Source: an uncultured Clostridia bacterium (lineage in GTDB: Bacteria > Bacillota > Clostridia > Oscillospirales > Ruminococcaceae). Taken from it: DNA of 6,430 nt. Numbering within the stretch: position 1 is the stretch's first letter; every line of letters starts with the position of its first letter. Of this stretch, positions 1-6,401 are shown piece after piece. The stretch is from the NCBI GenBank assembly GCA_947629275.1, contig CANRDG010000102.1, positions 1 to 6,430 of the forward strand, in the 5' to 3' direction. The position numbers and the translations under genes are program-made. The notes under the pieces are model-generated. The model saw only the letters and a list, made by a program, of their open reading frames with translations, did no database searches and was not told the origin of the DNA.

Positions 1-459
1 ATTATAAAACACATCACGCACGATTATTGTAGTGCCGTCCGGACAGCCTGTTTGCTCATACTCCTCCTGAACGTTGGCGCATATGCGGTACTTACAGCCG
101 AGGCTGTCCTCGGGGCGTTTTGTCAAAACGTCTACCTTTGCGACCGCGCAGACAGATGCCAGCGCCTCGCCGCGAAATCCCAGAGTCATTATACTGTCAA
201 GGTCTGACTGCTTTGAAATTTTACTGGTGGCATGGCGAAGAAACGCTGTCGGCACATCTTCATAGGCTATGCCGCAGCCGTTATCGGTAACGCGGATAAA
301 CGTTCTGCCGCCATTTTTTATTTCTATTGTAACGAGGCTCGCGCCCGAATCTATGGCGTTTTCGGTAAGCTCTTTAACTATTGCAGAGGGTCTGTCTATT
401 ACCTCTCCTGCGGCGATAAGCTCCGAAATTTCTTTGCCGAGTACGTTTATACTGCCCAT
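1..459 (-). CDS. mutL: DNA mismatch repair protein MutL, N-terminal part (cut by window edge)
   Basis: MutL is the ATP-driven mismatch-repair protein that couples mismatch recognition by MutS to strand cleavage or removal. Only the first 153 codons are present, read without a stop to base 1; the rest of the gene lies off the left edge. The visible part is the GHKL ATPase domain: the IAAGEVIDRP block (residues 15-24), the Mg/ATP-binding helix ending ENAIDSGA (33-40, with E33 and N34), DNGCGI (59-64), RHATSKI (75-81), GFRGEAL (94-100) and GTTIIVRDVFYN (142-153). The block usually written ELVEN has Thr32 in place of Val. No alternative start exists upstream in frame before the end of mutS. The ATG lies 19 bases after the mutS stop and has a poorly placed AAAAAGG only 3 bases away, suggesting translational coupling to mutS. 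Whether the C-terminal endonuclease motif of non-E. coli MutL proteins is present cannot be seen. Confidence 0.97.
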   Translation of the reverse strand, partial: MGSINVLGKEISELIAAGEVIDRPSAIVKELTENAIDSGASLVTIEIKNGGRTFIRVTDNGCGIAYEDVPTAFLRHATSKISKQSDLDSIMTLGFRGEALASVCAVAKVDVLTKRPEDSLGCKYRICANVQEEYEQTGCPDGTTIIVRDVFYN

Positions 460-478
460 TTGCCTTTTTACACCTGCT

Positions 479-3112
479 TTACAGATACCTGCTTATATCC
501 TTGAAAAATTCTCTCAGTTCGCTGTCGGAAAGCTCGTCGATACTGGTTTTTCTTATCCTGTCTATAACTATGCCCTCGCCTATTCTGCTAAGTTCCATCT
601 GACCGTTTTCCTCCTCGCTTCTGCGAGCTTTTTCGGCAAGCTCGTTCTTGCGGCGGTTTTCTTCTTCAAGCTCTGCAAGAAGTTCACGCGAACGGTTTAT
701 TATCTTCGGCGGCAGACCTGCAAGCTTTGCGACTTCTATGCCGTAGCTTTCATCAACGCCGCCCTCGACTATCTTTCTTAAAAACTTTATTGTATCGCCG
801 CTTCTCTTGACTGCGACGGAGAAATTCTTTACGCCGACAAGATCTTTTTCAAGACCTATAAGCTCATGGTAATGGGTAGCGAAAAGCGTTTTGCAGCCGA
901 GCGATTTAGAGGTACATATATACTCGCAGACCGCTCTTGCAATGCTTATGCCGTCAAAAGTTGAAGTGCCTCTGCCGACTTCGTCTAAAATAACGAGGCT
1001 GTTTTTAGTAGCGTGACGGACTATCTCGGCGACTTCGGTCATCTCTACCATAAAGGTTGACTGACCTGCTGTGAGGTCATCGCTTGCGCCGACTCTTGTA
1101 AATATCCTGTCAACCACCGAAATTTTCGCATAGTCGGCAGGCACGAATGAACCTATCTGCGCCATTAGCGTTATTATTGCCACCTGCCGCATATAGGTTG
1201 ATTTACCTGACATATTAGGTCCTGTTATTATCAACATTCTGTTGTCGGAGCGGTCAAGGTAGCAGTCATTGGGCACGAACACTTCGTCCTGCTGCATGAG
1301 CTCTACGACGGGGTGGCGACCGTTTTTGATATTGATTATGCCGTCTATGGCAATTTCAGGCTTTGAATAGTTGTTCTTGACGGCGACATTCGCAAAAGAG
1401 CAAAGCACGTCAAGAGCGGCGACAGAAGATGCAGTTTCCTGCACCAGCCGCAGCTGTGTCGCAATAAAGTCACGCACCTCGGCAAATATCTCGCCCTCCA
1501 TGGTAAGCACCTTATCGCTTGCGCCGAGAATGGTATTTTCGGCAGTTTTGAGTTCATCTGTTATAAATCTCTCGCAGTTGGCGAGGGTCTGTTTTCTTAT
1601 GTAATGCTCGGGTACTAAGTCATAGTAAGATTTGGTTACTTCTATATAGTAACCGAAAACTCTGTTATAGCCTATTTTAAGGTTCTTAATGCCTGTGGCT
1701 TCTTTTTCTTTGTTTTCGATATTTTTTATGATGTCCTTGCCGCCGTCTATTATACTGCGCAGGCTGTCAAGCTCCTGATTGAATCTGTCTTTGATAACGC
1801 CGCCGTCTTTGATATTTGCCGGGGGTTCATCGACTATTGCGTTCTCTACAAGGTTGGATACGGCTTCTAAAGTTGAAATACCGCTGTTTATCTCGCAAAG
1901 AAGCTTTGACTTAAAGCCGGAGAGCAGTTCTTTTATGCCCGGCAGGCGCAGCGCGGTCAGCGACAATGCTTTAAGGTCGCGCGGTGAGGCTGTTTTATAC
2001 ATTACTCTTGTCATAAGCCGCTCGAGGTCGTAAACGCCGCCGAGCTGGCTAGTAAGCTCTCCGAGTTCTACGGCAGATTTCGTGAGTTCTTCAACTGCAT
2101 CCAGTCTTGCGATAATTTTTGCAGGGTTCACAAGAGGCTGCTCGAGGTAGCTTTTCAAAAGGCGTTTGCCCATTGATGTTTTGGTACTGTCAAGCACCCA
2201 AAGGAGGCTGCCCTTTTTCTCCTTATTGCGGAGAGTTTCGGTAATTTCAAGATTTCGTCTTGCAGTGAAGCCTATTGTCATTATAGGGTCGCTGTCGTGG
2301 GTGGTTATAGATGAAAACCTTCCGACTGTGGCTCTCTGTGTCTCTCCTATATAGGAAAAAAGACCGCACACGCACTTTGCGGCTATTGTATCTGCTTTAA
2401 GACCGAGCTGCTCTATACTGTTTACGGAAAACTGCTTTGCTGTGCTTTCTTCTCCGCGCTCGACGGAAAAATCAACTTCACTTAAAAGCGATACTGCGGC
2501 TTTCAGCTTATCTTTTACAAAGTCGCTTACGGGCTTCATTGCAAGATAATAGTCATTTATAAGAATTTCTGACGGAGAAAACCGCGAAAATTCGTTGATT
2601 ATCTCGTTAGACATATCATTTCCCGAGAAACTGAAAAGATGTACTTCGCCGGTTGAGATATCTGCAAAACATAGGGCACACTCTTTCGCTTTTGCATAGA
2701 AAGAACAGAGATAGTTATTGCTCGTTTCGTCAAGCAGGCTGCTTTCTATAAGCGTACCGGGTGTGACTACGCGCACTATCTCGCGCTTTACAAGACCTTT
2801 TGCAAGCGCAGGGTCTTCCATTTGCTCACATATGGCGACCATGAAGCCTTTTTCAATAAGCTTTTTCAGATACAGATCGCAGGCATGGTAAGGCACGCCG
2901 CACATGGGGGCGCGCTCGTCAAGACCGCAGTCACGCCCTGTAAGGGTAAGATCAAGCGCCTGAGAGACAGTTACTGCATCTTCAAAGAACATCTCGTAAA
3001 AGTCACCTAATCTATAGAAAAGTATATGCTTATCATACTTTTGCTTCATTATAGCATACTGCTGCATCATAGGCGACAGTTTTTCTATATCTACATCTGC
3101 AAGTCTTAACAA
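479..3112 (-). CDS. mutS: DNA mismatch repair protein MutS
   Basis: MutS scans DNA, binds mispaired or looped bases as a dimer and, on ATP binding, becomes a sliding clamp that recruits MutL. At 877 residues it is full length. The mismatch-reading motif GDFYEMF is at 36-42 (Phe38 and Glu40 are the wedge residues). Connector, lever and clamp domains fill roughly 120-580. The ATPase domain shows Walker A GPNMSGKST (631-639), the STFMVEM segment (685-691), Walker B LVILDE (706-711) followed by GRGTSTFDG (713-721), and ATHYHE (745-750). The helix-turn-helix dimer region GVDESYGIEVAKLAGLP is at 785-801. A charged Glu/Arg-rich helix (812-836) leads to a short C-terminal domain with a possible clamp-binding site, QMELS (838-842). 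The start is TTG: GGAGG lies 7 bases upstream, an in-frame stop lies eight codons upstream (3134-3136), and the first ATG (residue 15) has no ribosome binding site. Its stop is 19 bases before mutL, and the preceding gene ends 34 bases upstream. Confidence 0.98.
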   Translation of the reverse strand: MLRLADVDIEKLSPMMQQYAIMKQKYDKHILFYRLGDFYEMFFEDAVTVSQALDLTLTGRDCGLDERAPMCGVPYHACDLYLKKLIEKGFMVAICEQMEDPALAKGLVKREIVRVVTPGTLIESSLLDETSNNYLCSFYAKAKECALCFADISTGEVHLFSFSGNDMSNEIINEFSRFSPSEILINDYYLAMKPVSDFVKDKLKAAVSLLSEVDFSVERGEESTAKQFSVNSIEQLGLKADTIAAKCVCGLFSYIGETQRATVGRFSSITTHDSDPIMTIGFTARRNLEITETLRNKEKKGSLLWVLDSTKTSMGKRLLKSYLEQPLVNPAKIIARLDAVEELTKSAVELGELTSQLGGVYDLERLMTRVMYKTASPRDLKALSLTALRLPGIKELLSGFKSKLLCEINSGISTLEAVSNLVENAIVDEPPANIKDGGVIKDRFNQELDSLRSIIDGGKDIIKNIENKEKEATGIKNLKIGYNRVFGYYIEVTKSYYDLVPEHYIRKQTLANCERFITDELKTAENTILGASDKVLTMEGEIFAEVRDFIATQLRLVQETASSVAALDVLCSFANVAVKNNYSKPEIAIDGIINIKNGRHPVVELMQQDEVFVPNDCYLDRSDNRMLIITGPNMSGKSTYMRQVAIITLMAQIGSFVPADYAKISVVDRIFTRVGASDDLTAGQSTFMVEMTEVAEIVRHATKNSLVILDEVGRGTSTFDGISIARAVCEYICTSKSLGCKTLFATHYHELIGLEKDLVGVKNFSVAVKRSGDTIKFLRKIVEGGVDESYGIEVAKLAGLPPKIINRSRELLAELEEENRRKNELAEKARRSEEENGQMELSRIGEGIVIDRIRKTSIDELSDSELREFFKDISRYL

Positions 3113-3117
3113 GAAAA

Positions 3118-3124
3118 CACCTCC
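3118..3124 (-). promoter_or_regulatory. mutS ribosome binding site (decides TTG start)
   Basis: On the minus strand the bases read GGAGGTG, with the GGAGG core at 3120-3124 and a 7-base spacer to the TTG at 3110-3112. This is a near-perfect Shine-Dalgarno match. The GTG inside it is out of frame with mutS and meets a stop after four codons, so the TTG is the only start it can serve. Confidence 0.9.
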
Positions 3125-3146
3125 AAGCGCTGTTTAATGCTGTATT

Positions 3147-3563
3147 TTAGTGGCAGCCGCCGCAGGTTGCGCAGCTTCCGCCGCATGATGACGGCTGCTC
3201 CTCGGGGCAGGTCATCGGGTCTTCGCCGTTTGCTGACATGGTTATTATAAAGTTTATGGAATTGAGAAGTTTATCCATGGCGTCCTTGGCGTCGTTAAAG
3301 CGCACCATGTTTTCATTTTTCATTATCTTTCCGTATATTTCCCTCATGTCCTCGTCAAGCTTTTTCATAAGTTCTTTATCCTGCTCGGCTTCGTTTTTCT
3401 GCATTTGCTGGCTGTACTTCATTCTTACGATATTAAATTCTCCGATAAGGTTCTGAAGCTGGGTGTCCTGGTCGTTTGTCTGCTTTGCGAGGTTATACGC
3501 AATATATCTGTCGTCGCACTGCAAAGCCCTGCCTAATTCTCTTGTAAGTTCGATAACTGTCAT
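3147..3563 (-). CDS. YlbF/YmcA-family protein with cysteine-rich C-terminal tail
   Basis: This 138-residue protein is almost wholly helical and charged: residues 1-50 form the N-terminal part, 51-85 is a Lys/Glu/Gln-rich helix likely to be coiled, and 86-110 is a last helix with a hydrophobic end. The tail carries C119, C127, C131, C134 and C137 followed by the terminal H138, spaced C-x7-C-x3-C-x2-C-x2-C-H. No signal peptide or membrane segment is seen, so it is cytoplasmic. The family call rests on the overall pattern (a short helical protein ending in a Gly-Cys tail) and on position: B. subtilis ymcA lies between the miaB orthologue ymcB and cotE-mutS-mutL. In Bacillus, YlbF, YmcA and YaaT form an iron-sulfur complex that assists RNase Y and is needed for competence, biofilm and sporulation. 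A comparable role here is inference, and the choice between YlbF-like and YmcA-like is open. The ATG has GAGGAG 7 bases upstream. The gene is 40 bases after miaB and 34 before mutS. Confidence 0.87.
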   Translation of the reverse strand: MTVIELTRELGRALQCDDRYIAYNLAKQTNDQDTQLQNLIGEFNIVRMKYSQQMQKNEAEQDKELMKKLDEDMREIYGKIMKNENMVRFNDAKDAMDKLLNSINFIITMSANGEDPMTCPEEQPSSCGGSCATCGGCH

Positions 3564-3603
3564 AAAAATTCTCCTCTTAAAAAATATTTAGTTAAGCCAT
3601 GCG

Positions 3604-4983
3604 CTAAAGCACTTCGCCGAGAAGCGCCCAGTTCATAGACTTTATTATTTTTACCTTTACAAACGTATTTATAAGCCGCTCTCCGCCGTCAAACTCGACT
3701 ATTATATTCTCGTCAGACTTGCCCGAAAGGCGATTTTCGCCTGTTCTGCCCTTTTCGGTGGGCAGCACCGTGAGCGTTTTGCCTACAAACCTTTTGAGCC
3801 AATCTTCGGTTATTACCCGTTGCTCGTCTAAAAGCTCACGAAGCAGCAGACCTTTTTGCTTATCGGAAACATTGTCTTCAAGCTCGGCAGCCTTTGTGCC
3901 GGAGCGTTTTGAATAGACATAAGAAAAAATATTATCAAATTTAACACGGTGCAGAAGCTTTTTGGTATCGCAAAACTGCTCGTAAGTTTCGCCCGGAAAA
4001 CCGACAATAATATCGGTGGTGAACGAAAAATCGGGGTCTTTCGACCTTGCGTAGTCAACTATATCCAGATAATCTTGCGCGGTATAATGCCTGTTCATTT
4101 TTTTGAGTATCTCGTCATTTCCCGACTGTACGGGCAGATGCAGATGCTTACACACCTTATCGAGCGACAAAATGGCATCTATAAGCTCTTTACCTGCATC
4201 TTTTGGGTGGGAGCTTAAAAACCTTATGCGGAAATCGCCGTCTATGGCGTTTATTTTTTCCAGCAGCGATGTAAATCCATAGCCGTAAGAATTGACGTTC
4301 TGACCGAGCAGCGTTATTTCTTTGCAGCCGTTTTCTACGAGCTGTTTTACTTCGTCGCAGACGGCTGAGACTTCTCTGCTGCGTTCTCTGCCTCTGACAT
4401 ACGGCACAATACAATATGAGCAGAAGTTATTGCAGCCGTACATTATAGGCACGCTTGCCCTTACCTTGTCGCTGCGGTACTGTTTCATTTCCTCGGAAAT
4501 AAGGTCGCCCTCGCTGTAGAGATGAAGCACACGGCTTTTTTCGGTCATGACTTTATATATCATGTCGGGCAGCATTTTTGCGCCGTATGTGCCGAAAACT
4601 ATATCTACATACTTATAGCTTTCTTTTATGGTATCTACCACCTGCTGCTGCTGAGTCATACAGCCGCAGACGCATATGATAAGATCGCCTTTTTGCTCTT
4701 TGAGCTTTTTGAAGATACCGAGGTTGCCGAAAACCCTGTCATGCGCGTTTTCTCTGACGGCGCAAGTATTGAGCACTATAAGGTCGGCGTTTTCGGGCTT
4801 ATCGGTAAACACATAGCCGCAGCCGCTGAGTATGCCCATTATCTTTTCGCTGTCGCTGACGTTCTGGGCGCAGCCATATGTATGTATATGACAGGCAGGC
4901 GGTCTTGAATATGTATCTAAAATAAGCTGCCGAAGTTTTTCTTCCGAAAGGCTCGGTACACAAGATATAGAAAGATTTTTCAA
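3604..4983 (-). CDS. miaB: tRNA-2-methylthio-N6-dimethylallyladenosine synthase MiaB
   Basis: MiaB is a radical-SAM enzyme that adds a methylthio group to i6A37 next to the anticodon of tRNAs reading UNN codons, stabilising codon pairing. All three domains are present in 459 residues. The N-terminal methylthiotransferase domain supplies Cys38 (in YGCAQN), Cys74 (in NTCAVRENA) and Cys108 (in CGCMTQQ) for the auxiliary 4Fe-4S cluster. The radical-SAM domain has Cys184, Cys188 and Cys191 (CNNFCSYC), then LLGQNVNSYG (225-234), HLPVQSGND (282-290) and DIIVGFPGET (324-333). A TRAM RNA-binding domain ends the protein (about 399-459). NTCAVRENA separates MiaB from the relatives RimO and MtaB. The start is TTG: an in-frame stop lies just upstream (4999-5001), no ATG, GTG or other TTG precedes Cys38, and a GGGG-centred ribosome site sits 7 bases away. 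It is the first gene of the operon, served by the promoter at 5016-5044. Confidence 0.97.
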   Translation of the reverse strand: MKNLSISCVPSLSEEKLRQLILDTYSRPPACHIHTYGCAQNVSDSEKIMGILSGCGYVFTDKPENADLIVLNTCAVRENAHDRVFGNLGIFKKLKEQKGDLIICVCGCMTQQQQVVDTIKESYKYVDIVFGTYGAKMLPDMIYKVMTEKSRVLHLYSEGDLISEEMKQYRSDKVRASVPIMYGCNNFCSYCIVPYVRGRERSREVSAVCDEVKQLVENGCKEITLLGQNVNSYGYGFTSLLEKINAIDGDFRIRFLSSHPKDAGKELIDAILSLDKVCKHLHLPVQSGNDEILKKMNRHYTAQDYLDIVDYARSKDPDFSFTTDIIVGFPGETYEQFCDTKKLLHRVKFDNIFSYVYSKRSGTKAAELEDNVSDKQKGLLLRELLDEQRVITEDWLKRFVGKTLTVLPTEKGRTGENRLSGKSDENIIVEFDGGERLINTFVKVKIIKSMNWALLGEVL

Positions 4984-4989
4984 AAGAGT

Positions 4990-4996
4990 TCCCCTT
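4990..4996 (-). promoter_or_regulatory. miaB ribosome binding site (decides TTG start)
   Basis: The minus strand reads AAGGGGA, with the four G bases at 4991-4994 and a 7-base spacer to the TTG at 4981-4983. It is a good but not perfect match to the anti-Shine-Dalgarno and, with the in-frame stop at 4999-5001, fixes the start of miaB. Confidence 0.78.
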
Positions 4997-5015
4997 TTTT
5001 ATCACATATAGTATT

Positions 5016-5044
5016 ATTATATCACAAATGCATACATATTGCAA
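5016..5044 (-). promoter_or_regulatory. Sigma-A-type promoter for miaB-ylbF-mutS-mutL operon
   Basis: On the minus strand a -35 box TTGCAA (5039-5044) and a perfect -10 box TATAAT (5016-5021) are separated by exactly 17 bases, and TGA directly before the -10 gives the extended -10 element TGnTATAAT. The transcript should start near 5009, leaving a leader of about 26 bases before the miaB TTG, too short for a riboswitch. It sits directly downstream of the ackA terminator, as expected for an independent transcription unit. Confidence 0.85.
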
Positions 5045-5068
5045 GACCCGCAAGGCATATTTTTTGAC

Positions 5069-5097
5069 AAAAAACGCCGCAGCAAAAAGCCACGGCG
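5069..5097 (-). terminator. Intrinsic terminator of ackA
   Basis: The minus strand forms a 9-pair stem, CGCCGTGGC (5097-5089) against GCTGCGGCG (5083-5075), with two central G-U wobble pairs, a five-T loop (5084-5088) and a run of six T (5074-5069). It begins 23 bases beyond the ackA stop codon. The plus-strand reading lacks a T run after the hairpin, so it acts in one direction only. Confidence 0.92.
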
Positions 5098-5120
5098 CAA
5101 ATTTATATGCAAAAGTTAAA

Positions 5121-6323
5121 TTACTTGCCTGCGTTTACTATTGCAAGGGTATCTCTTGCGATCAAAAGCTCCTCATTGGTGGGCACTACCCATACTTCTG
5201 TCTTTGAATCGGGTGTTGAAATTTTAACAAGTTTACCTCTTGTACTGCGGTTGAGTTCCTTGTCTATCTTTATGCCGAAGTAATCCATGCCGGTGCAGAC
5301 TCCTTCCCTTACTTCCCAAGAGTTCTCTCCTATGCCGCCTGTGAACAAAACTGCATCTAAACCGTTCATAACTGCTGCATAAGAGCCGATATACTTCTGT
5401 ATCTCATAATTGAGCATATCGTCGGCGAGCAGGGCTTTTTCATCGCCCTCGTTGGCCGCGCTCTGGACATCGCGGTTGTCGCTGCTGCCTGTAAGACCGA
5501 GGAAGCCCGACTTTTTATTGAGGTAATCGCTCATCTCTGACGGTGAAAGACCGAGTTTTTTGGCTACATAGGTAACTGCCGAAGGGTCAACTGCGCCCGA
5601 GCGTGTACCCATGATAACGCCGTCGAGCGGAGTAAAGCCCATAGATGTATCTACCGACTTGCCGCCGTCTATAGCGGTTATGGAAGAGCCGTTGCCGAGG
5701 TGGCAGGAAACTATTTTGAGGTCTTTGACGTCCTTGCCCATGGCACGCGCCAACTCAGAAGCTACAAATCTGTGAGAAGTGCCGTGGAAGCCGTATTTTC
5801 TTACATGGAATTTTTCATAACATTCATACGGCATACCGAACATAAAAGCCTTGGGGGGCATGGTCTGGTGGAATGCGGTATCGAAAACTACGACCTGCGG
5901 TGTACCCTCGGGAATGACCTTTTTGCAGGCTCTCAGCGCGAGGGCGTGGGGGTGGTTATGCACGGGAGCGAGCTCTGCGAGTTCGTCTATCTGGTCGATT
6001 ATTTCATCTGTAACAAGGCAGGAATGATCGAATATATCGGCGCCCTGTACTATTCTGTGACCTACTGCGGAAATTTCGGACATGGAGTCTATGACCTTAG
6101 TCTCTCCGCTTGTAAGCACTTCAACGAGCTTTTCAAAAGCTTCGGTATGGGTGGGAAAATCACAGTCTGCCTCGAATTTTCTGCCGTCGCCCGTTTTTGC
6201 GGCAATATGACCGCCTATGCCTATCCTGTCGCAGTTTCCTTTTGCTATAACTTCTTCGTTGGTCATATCAAGAAGCTGATATTTGAGTGATGAGCTGCCT
6301 GCGTTTACTACAAGTATTTTCAT
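5121..6323 (-). CDS. ackA: Acetate kinase AckA
   Basis: AckA interconverts acetyl phosphate plus ADP with acetate plus ATP in the cytoplasm; in a fermenter it is the final substrate-level phosphorylation step after phosphotransacetylase (Pta). The 400 residues match the family length, and the catalytic positions fall almost exactly on the Methanosarcina enzyme numbering: Asn7 in VNAGSSSLKYQL, Arg90 in GHR, His122 in LAPVHN, Asp148 in FDTAFH, His180 in RKYGFHGTSH, Asn211 in HLGNGSS, Arg241 in GTRSG and Glu384 in PTNEE. The nucleotide-binding FTGGIGENS is at 327-335. Two familiar blocks are altered: VVHGG is IVQGA (91-95), and HNPAN is HNHPH (122-126). The ATG is preceded by AAGGAG at a 7-base spacing. 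pta, its usual partner, is not within the 107 bases visible upstream, and the gene has its own promoter and terminator, so it looks monocistronic here. Confidence 0.98.
   Translation of the reverse strand: MKILVVNAGSSSLKYQLLDMTNEEVIAKGNCDRIGIGGHIAAKTGDGRKFEADCDFPTHTEAFEKLVEVLTSGETKVIDSMSEISAVGHRIVQGADIFDHSCLVTDEIIDQIDELAELAPVHNHPHALALRACKKVIPEGTPQVVVFDTAFHQTMPPKAFMFGMPYECYEKFHVRKYGFHGTSHRFVASELARAMGKDVKDLKIVSCHLGNGSSITAIDGGKSVDTSMGFTPLDGVIMGTRSGAVDPSAVTYVAKKLGLSPSEMSDYLNKKSGFLGLTGSSDNRDVQSAANEGDEKALLADDMLNYEIQKYIGSYAAVMNGLDAVLFTGGIGENSWEVREGVCTGMDYFGIKIDKELNRSTRGKLVKISTPDSKTEVWVVPTNEELLIARDTLAIVNAGK
5126..5140 (-). repeat. 15-base direct repeat, copy at 3' end of ackA
   Basis: The 15 bases (plus strand TGCCTGCGTTTACTA) are identical to those at 6296-6310. 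Here they encode the end of AckA, Val396-Asn-Ala-Gly399 and the beginning of Lys400, just before the stop. Confidence 0.6.
6296..6310 (-). repeat. 15-base direct repeat, copy at 5' end of ackA
   Basis: Second copy of the 15-base repeat, exactly 1170 bases (390 codons) from the first and in the same frame. It encodes Val6-Asn7-Ala-Gly9 and the start of Ser10, including the conserved Asn7 of the acetate kinase signature. Confidence 0.6.
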
Positions 6324-6372
6324 TGTACTTCTCCTTACGTTGATTTGATTTTGTCCTTTGGCAAAGTTATAC

Positions 6373-6401
6373 TTGACAATGCCCTGTCTTTATTATATTA
6401 T
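6373..6401 (+). promoter_or_regulatory. Candidate outward promoter divergent from ackA
   Basis: The plus strand carries a perfect TTGACA (6373-6378), a 17-base spacer and TATTAT (6396-6401, five of six matches). If active, transcription would begin near 6408 and leave the window to the right, away from ackA. The -10 overlaps the ackA -10 on the other strand. No gene start is visible in the 22 bases that remain, so its purpose is unknown; chance occurrence in an AT-rich promoter is possible. Confidence 0.35.

Noticed and set aside
269..781. 170-codon plus-strand open frame with hydrophobic stretches, across the mutS-mutL junction
   Set aside because: It is a shadow of two certain genes on the other strand; the apparent membrane segments come from reading Lys/Glu-rich codons in reverse complement, and no start signal is present.
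3564..3603. Separate promoter or terminator between miaB and the YlbF-like gene
   Set aside because: The 40 bases hold only an AT run and the ribosome site; no hairpin and no pair of -35 and -10 boxes with acceptable spacing is seen.
4522..4908. 128-codon plus-strand open frame antisense to miaB
   Set aside because: It overlaps conserved miaB domain sequence, with no ribosome site or promoter and no family resemblance.
5700..6290. 196-codon open frame on the plus strand, antisense to ackA
   Set aside because: It lies wholly inside a certain ackA gene, has no ribosome binding site, and its protein shows no recognisable motif; long antisense frames are common opposite biased codons.
6351..6379. 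Inverted repeats TTGTC/GACAA and CTTTG/CAAAG in the ackA leader, as a possible riboswitch or attenuator
   Set aside because: The inner arms leave a single loop base unless shortened to four pairs, the outer arms are separated by an eight-base bulge on one side, and no T run follows; the leader is too short for a known riboswitch.
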